Shown: piece after piece, positions 1-10,124 of the stretch
How positions within the stretch are numbered: position 1 is the first letter of the stretch
Layout of the letters: every line of letters starts with the position of its first letter
Source of the DNA: Oikopleura dioica
Lineage: Eukaryota; Chordata; Appendicularia; Copelata; Oikopleuridae
Direction: 5' to 3'
Length of the DNA stretch: 64,000 nucleotides
Assembly (NCBI GenBank): GCA_907165135.1
Contig: OU015568.1
Location: 1,434,501-1,498,500, forward strand
The notes under the pieces: generated by a model
Told to the model about the DNA's origin: nothing
Seen by the model: the letters and a program-made list of their open reading frames with translations, nothing else
Databases searched by the model: none
Made by a program: the position numbers and the translations under genes

Positions 1-182
1 CAAAATAGAATTTTTGAAAGTTGAAATTTACCAAATTAAATTCAGCTAGAGGGAGAGGGTGATCCTTAATTATATTTAGAGGATGAACTGCTGAGAGAAT
101 TAAGGATCCGTTCAGTTACCGTTATTTTCCGACTATCCGACTTTTGTTACAAAAAAATACATTCGACTTTGTTTATCCTTGT

Positions 183-311
183 GATACCCTTAAGAATTTT
201 ATTTTGAAAATCGAGAAGCCGCTTGAATTTTCGACTAAAAATAGATAAGCTGCACAAAACGCGGCTTCTTCTTTTTGCTTAATTTTCAAGCATATTATTC
301 TTAAGGGTGTC
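183..311. repeat. Small foldback element with GATACCCTTAAGAAT ends
   Basis: The stretch is bounded by GATACCCTTAAGAAT on the left and its near-complement ATTCTTAAGGGTGTC on the right. Inside is a second hairpin built on AAGCCGC and GCGGCTT. This is a miniature foldback element without coding capacity. The same end motif, GAyACCCTTA, recurs at many places in the first 25 kb. Confidence 0.55.
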
Positions 312-387
312 ACGATCATAAAAAAATTGAAAAGATATCAATTCATTTTGTTCTTAAAAATCTTAAGAAAACTAGGAAGTGCTTTAA

Positions 388-1070
388 GGAGGTAGTCCTC
401 GCTTTTTGCGATTTCGGCACTTTTTGAACAGCGCTCACACAAATTTGGGCTTATAAAGGAGGATGAAACTTTCAGTTTTAGAAAGGTCTATCCCAGGTCT
501 AGAGTTGCCACTCAAGAAAAGAAAATTTAATAAATCGCGTAAGGAGCTAGAGAGCAATTTACTAGCATATCTCTGCCGAAATCGTCATTTTGACCTATTT
601 TTGAACACGCGTAGAACCACCAAAACGCAATCGCGAATTCGAACTCTATATATTTTTAGAAAGCTTATACGCTGGTTTAAAGTTGCCATATAAGAAAATT
701 TAAAAATTAAAAAAAATCATTTTGTAATACAATCGATCAAACCTTGAGTCTCGAGAACTTGAAAAAATGGGTTTTTGAAAGAAGGTTTATCTTATATAAC
801 CTTTCCACAAGATATACTTTTTATCATTTTTATATTCTAGAGACCATCATCAATAAAAATAAGGCCGTAACTTTCGTTGAAAAAGTCAAAAAATTTCGAG
901 TTTTTGAAATTTTTCATCAAAATCTCACTTTTCAAGTGCGATTTTGGGGGCTTTCCCCTGGCATTTGAAAAAACTGATCAATACAAAATTTGTAGCTCTT
1001 TTAACGAGCTTTCAGAATCTGGAAAGAAAATTTGAAAATTCCGATTTACTCAAAACCGAGGACTACCTCC
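388..1070. mobile_element. TTAA-flanked MITE, family A (copy 1)
   Basis: The element lies between two TTAA tetranucleotides (384-387 and 1071-1074). Its ends are inverted copies that begin GGAGGTAGTCCTCG. TTAA target duplications are typical of piggyBac-like and Kolobok elements, but no transposase is visible, so it is called non-autonomous. Its left 80 bp recur, inverted, at the right end of the copy near 53.7 kb. Short open frames inside (463-693, 744-968) resemble no protein I know and are considered chance. Confidence 0.6.
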
Positions 1071-1074
1071 TTAA

Positions 1075-2569
1075 TACCTTAAAAAATAGAAATCCCCTCG
1101 CAGTATGATTACATAAGGGTTGGAGGATAAAATTCAAAAAGCGTGAAGATCCTTAAAATTGGAGCAAGTACGCTTGGATTAGTCCACCCGGATCAGTTTT
1201 ATAAACCCTGCCGAGCTCATATCATCGTACAGATAAACGTGAGAACGAACCTTTATTTTTTTAGAGGGACATTTTTGCTAGCGCTAGAACTCGGCTAGTC
1301 ATCAATATTCGTGCGCCGGAAGGAGTTCTTCTTGATTATAAATTTGAAAAGGAAAGAATTGATCGATCCATTTTTAGAAAAATTCATTTTAGAAAAAAGA
1401 AAGGCGCTCTTGCCTAAAATTAAACCGTCACGATAAAATTTGAACAAGAAAATGGGTGGGTTCAGTCAAGGCAAAGATAAGATAATAATTTTGCTTTATG
1501 AAATGGTACGCGTAGTGGTTTTATGCAAGCATTGGTTGAATATTTCTAAAAATACAAAATTCTCACAGGAATTTCTAAAAAGTCTGTAAATGATGTGCGC
1601 TGGTTGACCACGGAACCACGTGGATTCGCATATTCACGGTTTTGAAATGTGAATATTTTTTCTCATTTTGATGAATTGAAAAAATGAGTTAACATTTTCT
1701 CGGGCAAAAATTTTTTTGGATTTTTCATTCAAAATTGAGCCTCCATTTTTTGGGTTTCGTCAAGAACCGACAAAAAATTTCGACATTTATCGAATTTTTT
1801 GCGGTTCCTCAAACCTCCCTCTATTTTTTGCTTCTTTAAAATTTTCTGTTTAAAACAAAACATCCCTGAACCCGAAAAAAACTTCCAGCTTTGAAAATCC
1901 GCGAAAAGATCCGTTCTAAAATTATAACTTCGCCCGAAAGCCTTACGTGATTCCCCCCAAAGTAGCAACAAATGGATCATATTTACTCCGTATTGTCTGG
2001 GGCTCTCTTTCGAGCGTCGTAATAAATCCGAGGCTAATTGAATCGGGCATATTTAGCCCAGTTAGACCAAAACCAACTGTTTGTAAATAGAAGTTCTATT
2101 TAGACTACCCTATTCAAAATATTTTGCAAATTCTCCTGTGCTCAAAATTTCAAGAATTTTTCTCAGACAAGTTAAAATTGGACCGGCTCAAATTTTTATT
2201 GTCGAGTTTTCGCAAAATTTTAGTTAGTCCCAAAGTGGCAAAAAGACGAAAAATAGAGCTCTACCGTGGGCGAGAGATATCACGACGGAGTCTGAGGGCC
2301 CGGGCCGGGGTTTTGAATATTTCGCGCACATTCAAATATTTTCCCATGCTTGATGGAGGACTTTTATCTGGTGGAAGACCAAATTGATGGAAGATAGGTC
2401 TAACCTAGACTATTTAAGATAAATTAATCTTTAACTTATAAATAGATAACAATTTTAAAAAATCTTGATCATGTGACTCTTGGAGGACCCTGGAGGACTT
2501 TTTCTGGTGGAAGACCGGCCTTCCTGGAAGACCCTTAAAATTCAGCCACCTTCCATGATTTTTAAATTT
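1075..2569. other. Gene-free AT-rich stretch
   Basis: I see no convincing exon. A piece near 1756-1775 (AAGAACCGACAAAAAATTTC) resembles the terminal repeat of the element at 12061-12212. The rest is AT-rich with chance reading frames, one of them running into the satellite that follows. Confidence 0.5.
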
Positions 2570-4016
2570 AAGGGGCTTGTCGAAGGGCCGTCTCAGCCCC
2601 GTCTCTGGCAAATTTAAATTAAGGGGCTTGACGGCCCTTCGGGCCGTCTCAGCCCCGTCTCTGGCAAATTTAAATTAAGGGGCTTGACGGCCCTTCGGGC
2701 CGTCTCAGCCCCGTCTCTGGCAAATTTAAATTAAGGGGCTTGACGGCCCTTCGGGCCGTCTCAGCCCCGTCTCTGGCAAATTTAAATTAAGGGGCTTGAC
2801 GGCCCTTCGGGCCGTCTCAGCCCCGTCTCTGGCAAATTTAAATTAAGGGGCTTGACGGCCCTTCGGGCCGTCTCAGCCCCGTCTCTGGCAAATTTAAATT
2901 AAGGGGCTTGACGGCCCTTCGGGCCGTCTCAGCCCCGTCTCTGGCAAATTTAAATTAAGGGCTTGACGGCCCTTCGGGCCGTCTCAGCCCCGTCTCTGGC
3001 AAATTTAAATTAAGGGCTTGACGGCCCTTCGGGCCGTCTCAGCCCCGTCTCTGGCAAATTTAAATTAAGGGCTTGACGGCCCTTCGGGCCGTCTCAGCCC
3101 CGTCTCTGGCAAATTTAAATTAGGGGCTTGACGGCCCTTCGGGCCGTCTCAGCCCCGTCTCTGGCAAATTTAAATTAAGGGGCTTGACGGCCCTTCGGGC
3201 CGTCTCAGCCCCGTCTCTGGCAAATTTAAATTAAGGGGCTTGACGGCCCTTCGGGCCGTCTCAGCCCCGTCTCTGGCAAATTTAAATTAAGGGGCTTGAC
3301 GGCCCTTCGGGCCGTCTCAGCCCCGTCTCTGGCAAATTTAAATTAAGGGGCTTGACGGCCCTTCGGGCCGTCTCAGCCCCGTCTCTGGCAAATTTAAATT
3401 AAGGGGCTTGACGGCCCTTCGGGCCGTCTCAGCCCCGTCTCTGGCAAATTTAAATTAAGGGGCTTGACGGCCCTTCGGGCCGTCTCAGCCCCGTCTCTGG
3501 CAAATTTAAATTAGGGGCTTGACGGCCCTTCGGGCCGTCTCAGCCCCGTCTCTGGCAAATTTAAATTAAGGGCTTGACGGCCCTTCGGGCCGTCTCAGCC
3601 CCGTCTCTGGCAAATTTAAATTAAGGGCTTGACGGCCCTTCGGGCCGTCTCAGCCCCGTCTCTGGCAAATTTAAATTAAGGGCTTGACGGCCCTTCGGGC
3701 CGTCTCAGCCCCGTCTCTGGCAAATTTAAATTAAGGGGCTTGACGGCCCTTCGGGCCGTCTCAGCCCCGTCTCTGGCAAATTTAAATTAAGGGCTTGACG
3801 GCCCTTCGGGCCGTCTCAGCCCCGTCTCTGGCAAATTTAAATTAAGGGCTTGACGGCCCTTCGGGCCGTCTCAGCCCCGTCTCTGGCAAATTTAAATTAA
3901 GGGCTTGACGGCCCTTCGGGCCGTCTCAGCCCCGTCTCTGGCAAATTTAAATTAAGGGCTTGACGGCCCTTCGGGCCGTCTCAGCCCCGTCTCTGGCAAA
4001 TTTAAATTAAGGGGCT
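2570..4016. repeat. Hairpin satellite, about 27 copies of a 55-56 bp unit
   Basis: The unit carries a palindrome, GACGGCCC-TTC-GGGCCGTC, nested inside a second complementary pair, GGGGCT and AGCCCC, so each copy can fold into a long hairpin. Hairpins are separated by the self-complementary AATTTAAATT. Copies are nearly identical except the first, whose palindrome is altered (TGTCGAAGGGCCGTC), and a one-base length variant (AAGGGG, AAGGG or TAGGGG at the start of the unit). The array stops abruptly at 4016, where the sequence after GGGGCTTGAC changes. Confidence 0.97.
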
Positions 4017-6239
4017 TGACAATGGCTGGGAATGAGGTGATCAATCTCAGTCCCCAACCCCGCCCACTCCCATCGTTTTTAAAATTCAAATTGACAAAGT
4101 TTTCAATTATGTTATGGTTTTGAATTTATTTTTTCAATTTAAAGATTTCTTTTTATTATTATTTACAAATAATTATTATTAAGTTTATTCATTATTACTA
4201 AATGAAAGTCAAAGTTATAAGAATTGAAGGAGGAAGAAGTTTCTTAGGTCAATTATTGGTATTGAGAAAGGTGAATTGTGAAAAATGTTTCTAGACGGGG
4301 GGTTGTTGTTGTTCTTCGCGGAGGACCCACTCCCACGTGGCGCAAGATGCGCGCCAAAAAGAGCAAAAAGATTGGGACGAGAAAAACACGCGCAAATGCC
4401 CCAATCTATTTCCCCCTCCGTCGTGAAATCTCTCGCCCACGGTAGAACGGAATCGTTGCAGGAATATAAGTCTCTAATTTTCGGCCTGTCCAAGTTTTCA
4501 AAACAAAAATTTCAAGGCCTTTTCGACCCTGCGAACACGTGATATTCTCACGTGATAATGCGATTATGCAAGGTTCTCCCTAGAAAATTTCGGGGCTTCT
4601 AACGTTTGACCCTTGAATCAGCAAAATGCTTGCACTAGAAAATTGTCGCTTGAATGTTATTTTACTCATACATCATTTTACTTGAAAAATTTTCCTTCGC
4701 ATAGCCTCAAATTTGATAATTCATTTCGATAGGGTATCAAAGAAAAAACTCAAAAAACTCTTTTTTGATTGCATTGCGGGTCGCCTCATTTTTGATAAGG
4801 TTCATTGCGTTGCGTTATCAGTCCAAATTCGATCTAGGGCTAAAGCAACACTACCACGTCGTCAAAACTCCCCTGTTCTACGATATTACTATTTGCGGCG
4901 GATTTAAGGGTAATGCCGCTGCTAAAGCAAAAGCCAGACCGTGTAATTCGGAAAATTTGACGAGCTCTAGAATACTGTTATCTGGGCTTTATTTCTTGCT
5001 TCTCCAGGCGAATTATTAGATAATTTGAAAATAAAAATGATGCTTCTTCATTTTCTTTGAATCTAACCAAGAGATACCCTTAATTTTCTTTGAAATTTTC
5101 TATTTTATTTGACATTTTTCTTGAATTTTTGCGAAAAGGGCTTTAATTTTTTCGCTCTATCGAAATTTTAGAAAGTTTTCCTCTTCGGCCCTTTTAGTAC
5201 TGGAAAATTTGAGTCGATTAAATTTGAGCTCAACGGCCAAAAGGAAAAAAATCGTTCGAAAATTGCGCCGTTCGGGTTTGTATCTTGGCATTTTGTGGAA
5301 TTGCATTTGCGCTTCCGGAGCGCGTCATAAGCCTCATTCCACTGCTGAATATATTTAGACCAAAGCCAAGAATAGTAAATTTTACTAAAGCTCATCTCAA
5401 TTTTAATACCGTATTCGTTCCTTATCATCCGGTCATCAACCTTGCTTCAAAGAAACTCGTCATTACCGTGACCCTCATGTTATCAATTCAGACTGATAAG
5501 AACAAAAAAGGGAACTGGGAGACCGTATCTCCTCAATTACAAAGTTGTAATTGACTCAGAGCACACTTGATCTTATCTAACCTTTCCATAATTATTTCGA
5601 CGTGCAATTCTGTTTACCTATCAGCAGACTTGATAAAGTTTTTCCACAGAATCAAATTAAATTAACTTCAATCAATAGAATTGTGGCTGTAAGCTAATAT
5701 TTTCAAAACTTGATGGTTAATTCTGTTGAACAGGAATCAAATTGTTTTTGATCAACTTATTTATTCAATAATTCTATTGAAAATATCATCATCAACCGAA
5801 AATCACTGTATGAAATCTTCTTTTCTGTATTTGAGGGTGAAAACTTAAGGGTATCCTCGAGTTAACTATTTTTTGCGCTAGACGTTTTTCTGAGCCACAT
5901 TCAGATACCACAATAGCTAGATGTCTTAAGGGTGTAAAGCGAGAAATCCTTGTTCGAATTTTCAGACGAGGGGACCCTTAAAAAGGTCTTCCTTAAAAAA
6001 ATCCCACTAGAATAGGGACCCCCTTTTTGAGTTTTATAAAATAGAAAATATCGGTTAATTGATTCATAAAATTTTCTTGTAAAAGAAAAATTAGACACCT
6101 GTAAAACGAGGAAAAAGCTGTTCAAATTTTGACTTTTCATTTTATATTTTCGAAAAAACGTGACCTGCAACGAGCATAAACTTAGGCTTTTGAGAAAATT
6201 GAATTACATCTTTTTCGTGATAACCTGGTGGGGGTCGAG
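4017..6239. other. Gene-free region with GATACCCTTAA-bounded segment
   Basis: No supportable gene was found. A segment of about 780 bp is bounded by GATACCCTTAA (5073) and TTAAGGGTATC (5844-5854) in inverted orientation, which looks like another non-autonomous element. Two CACGTGATA motifs lie near 4537-4558. Open frames at 4215-4542 on both strands and at 5285-5554 show no recognisable domain or splice context. Confidence 0.45.
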
Positions 6240-6259
6240 ATTATTAGTTTGGGGATTGA

Positions 6260-7490
6260 TGACTAAGTTCGTGGGGACTAGGTTCGTGGGACTAGGTTCG
6301 TAGGTGGTTATGCCAAAGTATGCAAGATGGGGTATGGTTTCCTTTCTATAAGGAACAATGTGGTGCGACTAGGTTCGTGGGACTAGGTTCGTAGGGGTGC
6401 TAGGTTCGTGGGTTTTGAAATTAGAGATTTTTCTATAAGTATTATAACTTATAATTTATAAGTATTATAAAAATTATAAATTTTTTTTATAAGGAACAAT
6501 TGAGTGCGACTAGGTTCGTGGGACTAGGTTCGTGGGTTTTGAAATTTTTTTTATAAGGAACAATTGAGTGCGACTTGGTTCGTGGGACTAGGTTCGTGAG
6601 TTTTGAATTTTTTTTTTATAAGGAACAATTGAGTGCGACTTGGTTCGTGGGACTAGGTTCGTGAGTTTTGAATTTTTTTATAAGGAACAATTGAGTGCGA
6701 CTAGGTTCGTGGGACTAGGTTCGTGAGTTTTGAATTTTTTTTTATAAGGAACAATTGAGTGCGACTAGGTTCGTGGGACTAGGTTCGTGGGTTTTGAAAT
6801 TTTTTTTTATAAGGAACAATTGAGTGCGACTAGGTTCGTGGGACTAGGTTCGTGAGTTTTGAAATTTTTTTTATAAGGAACAATTGAGTGCGACTAGGTT
6901 CGTGGGACTAGGTTCGTGAAGACTAGGTTCGTGAAGACTAGGTTCGTGAGACTAGGTTCGTGGGACTAGGTTCGTGGGACTAGGTTCGTGGGTTGTAAAA
7001 TTGGGTAAAGTTGAATGGTAAAAATGACTTTCCCACCCCCCCCCCCCCAAAATATGCCGCTAGGCTCTTTAACTGAATTTCTATGTTAGCGCTGAATAAC
7101 AATGGTTGCCTTAGAATAGAAACCCACGAACTTAGTCCCACGAACCTAGTCGCAACCCATTTTTCCTTATAAAAAAAAATTTTAAAAGCCACGAACCTAG
7201 TCCCACGAACCTAGTCGCACCCCATTTTCCTTATAAAAAAAATTTTTAAAAGCCACGAACCTAGTCCCACGAACCTAGTCGCACCTCCCTTTTCCTTATA
7301 AAAAAAATTTCAAAACCCACGAACCTAGTCTCACGAACCTAGTCGCACCCCACTTTTCCTTATAAAAAAAATTTCAAAACCCACGAACCTAGTCTCACGA
7401 ACCTAGTCGCACCCCACTTTTCCTTATAAAAAAAATTTCAAAACCCACGAACCTAGTCCCACAAACCTAGTCGCACATAGTTTTTCCTTA
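6260..7490. repeat. Inverted satellite (foldback) built on GACTAGGTTCGTGGG
   Basis: The left arm (about 6260-6990) repeats a unit of roughly 63-65 bp: TATAAGGAACAATTGAGTGC, then two or more copies of GACTAGGTTCGTGGG, then an A/T tract. The right arm (about 7125-7490) is the reverse complement (CACGAACCTAGTC with ATTTTCCTTATA). A central spacer of about 130 bp contains a run of C. Scattered units continue to 7740. The whole could fold into one very large hairpin. No coding capacity is seen. Confidence 0.9.
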
Positions 7491-7740
7491 TAGAATAAAA
7501 ATTCTAACCAATCAAAAACCCCCGAACCTATATTTAGATAGCAATATTATATTATATGATCATATAATTACAATACATATATATAAATAAATATATACAT
7601 ATAAATAACACTTAATCATTATAAATAAAAATATACATATAAAATCAAAAACTCACGAACCTAGTCCCACTAACCACGTTTTCCAGCCAGCCACCCACGA
7701 ACCTAGTCTCACGAACCTAGTCCCCACGAACTTAGTCATC

Positions 7741-10120
7741 CCACACTTAGTTTGTGTACCAACACCAGCAAATTTGCATAACATCTGTTGGTCGGGTAAT
7801 TGAAATGAGAAACGCGAAGGATTATTTTTTTGGATTAGAGGATTTTACGCTAGAAGTCAGCTGGAAAGAGGGCTGAAAAATTAAGCCCAAAGGGGTCGTT
7901 AAATATTCGAGCTGATTTTTCCACAGCGACACCCTTATTTTATCTAACCAAATGGTTCATTATTCTTTGTTCAGACTGAATTACAGTCGTTAATTTTAAT
8001 TTTTCAGTAGTTTTTTGTAATAATTAATGTACTCAGACCCTTATTTTGTCGTTTCATCAATAGTGGACACCCTTATCATTAATTTGATATTTTTTTTTGA
8101 AAATTCAAGATTTTGGGTTGTTAGAGATCTTTTTCTAAACTAGAAAAATATTTTTGTTAGATAAACTATTTGTTTTTTGTTCTGACTTTTTGAAACAAGC
8201 TGCAACTGTTTCTTTCAGAAAAAAAAATACACAATGTTGATCTAAGTTTCACCAAAACTGTTTTGGTGTTTTTTCGCGTTTTAGAAGTTGCAGAGCTTTT
8301 TTGACCTCGATGCGCTGGTTTCTGTTTATTGGAATGTTCCCGCCGACCTTTATCGGGAGAGTCTTATCGCGTTCTCAAGCAATTTTCGGGAAATGTACTT
8401 ACAGAATGTGGGAAAGGTCATGTGATCAGAGTTAGAGGCACTTTTATTCTCTTGAATAATGATTGCATAATTAAGGTACAAAATTATGAGATTGATACCC
8501 TTATTCTTGAATCCAAATTCTTTTATCAAAAATATAGTTCAAAATTAACGGTGTCAACATCGATTTTGGCAATTTTTGGAAAAGGTTAAGATTTGCCAGG
8601 CAACTAATTCCCTTTCAGTAAACTTGACATTGTTAGGGGTTTTCTCGGTAACCTCATGTTTCTCGTCGGCACATCAACAAAATTTTGATCATCTTGAAAT
8701 TCAAAAAATCTTCATTGCGGATTCCCCCTCGCCATAAAAATGCAATTAATCGTGGCAGGGCTCTCCTTTCGTTCAAGCATATTCTGCCGATTCGCCTCCC
8801 GAATCGTGTCCTTGCCGCAGTTGTGCTTATCCACCCCGCAAGAACCGTAAGAAGCGGACTAAAGTCTCTTCTTTCCGCTGAGAAATGAAAAATTGAAGCT
8901 TTGAAAGGATAAATTGTCGATTGCGTGAGCCCCGAATCGAAGTAAGCTTACCGGAACACGACTTTGCGATCCTGTTTTTGTGGCTTCTCAGAACATTTGT
9001 TCTTTTATCCCTTCGTACACCCTTGTTCGAATCTTAAACTGATCGACATGAAAAATCCTCGTTTATGGAAGATCTATCTTTTGATGCTGAAAGATAAGGC
9101 TGTCGCTCTTGAATTCAGGAGCTACAGTCATCTTAGTAGAAAAATCTTGAAATAATTTGTTTTTTGAACCTTGTTAACAAGCGCCCCTGCCGCAAAGCGA
9201 CCTTGTAGGGCACTTAGCTTCCCCGGAAGTGACCACAACAGAAGAAGTCGCTAAATCAAGGTTAGGACAGCGTGACAGTCTCGCGGCATCTTTTGAGATC
9301 TTTTGCTAACCGAGACTGAGGGAGCTGGACTTCGGAAGGAGAAGTTGAAAAGGACATTGGTCTAAAAAGCGCTAAAATGTGGCTCAAAAGACAGAAGAAA
9401 AAAAAACTTGCAAAAAATCGAGAAGCCGCTAGCGGCTTCGAGATAGCTCTATTTAAGCCGCGTTCCGCGCGGCTTCTTTTGATGTTAGCTCGAAGCCGCA
9501 AACGACATCTCGATTTTATTGGCAAAAAATTGGAAAAAACTTTCTTTTCAGGAAAAAAATGATAAGAAAACTCGGCTTTTATATTTCATAAAAAAGTAAC
9601 TGATATCGCTAGTGACGGTTTTATCAACATGGGCTAAGAAGCGCACCACAAACACGTTTTCTTCTTGCCGCAGTCTTTCGTTGATAGTTATCGAACCTCT
9701 AAATTTTCTAAAGGCGCCCACAAGTATACTTATACGCAATTAAGAAGAGTGTCGCAAGTTTCACTTTCGGAGAAGCCACTTCTTTTTCCCGTTCTTTTTT
9801 CAAGTCGCTCCGAAATTGATCCACTCTTGAGAATTTCTAAAATTTTAAAATTAACTCTGGAACGCCAAATATTTGGGCTCGCCGCTGATGGGACATCATA
9901 TCAAAAGTAAAGAGGCTTCTCGGCTTTTTTTCGTAACTTCTGAATTTAGCAAAGCTTCAAGCAAGCAGGTGCATATTTTTTTACAAGAATTCGAGCGTTG
10001 AAAAAACGTTATTTTCCGGAGAGATTCAGGCTTGATCCTCTTCTCGGAGCAATACCGTAAATAAGCAGAGCATTATTGTTAACTAACCAAGTATCGACTA
10101 TTGAGTAAGATTTATTTTCA
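7741..10120. other. Mostly gene-free region with AAGCCGC hairpins
   Basis: The region contains GACACCCTTA or GATACCCTTA motifs at 7928, 8066 and 8494 and a cluster of AAGCCGC/GCGGCTT palindromes at 9419-9510 and 9910-9930. Apart from the possible exon at 8759-8881, I see no gene. Open frames at 9262-9562 coincide with the palindromes and are probably chance. Confidence 0.4.
8759..8881 (+). CDS. Possible terminal coding exon, unrecognised
   Basis: Following an AG acceptor (GTGGCAG|GG), an open frame of 40 codons ends at TGA. It reads GSPFVQAYSADS, then SCPCRSCAYPPRKNRKKRTK, so it has a Cys-rich stretch followed by a basic tail. The composition is more protein-like than the surrounding frames, but I found no upstream exon and recognise no family. 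It could equally be a chance frame. No nearby AATAAA was noted. Confidence 0.22.
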   Translation, partial: GSPFVQAYSADSPPESCPCRSCAYPPRKNRKKRTKVSSFR

Positions 10121-10124
10121 GAGT

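Noticed and set aside
2570-4016. CRISPR-like array
   Set aside because: There are no unique spacers; the units are contiguous near-identical copies and the window is eukaryotic.
9262-9562. Arg/Lys-rich frames on both strands near 9.4 kb
   Set aside because: They coincide with AAGCCGC hairpins and A-runs and have no acceptor, donor or domain.
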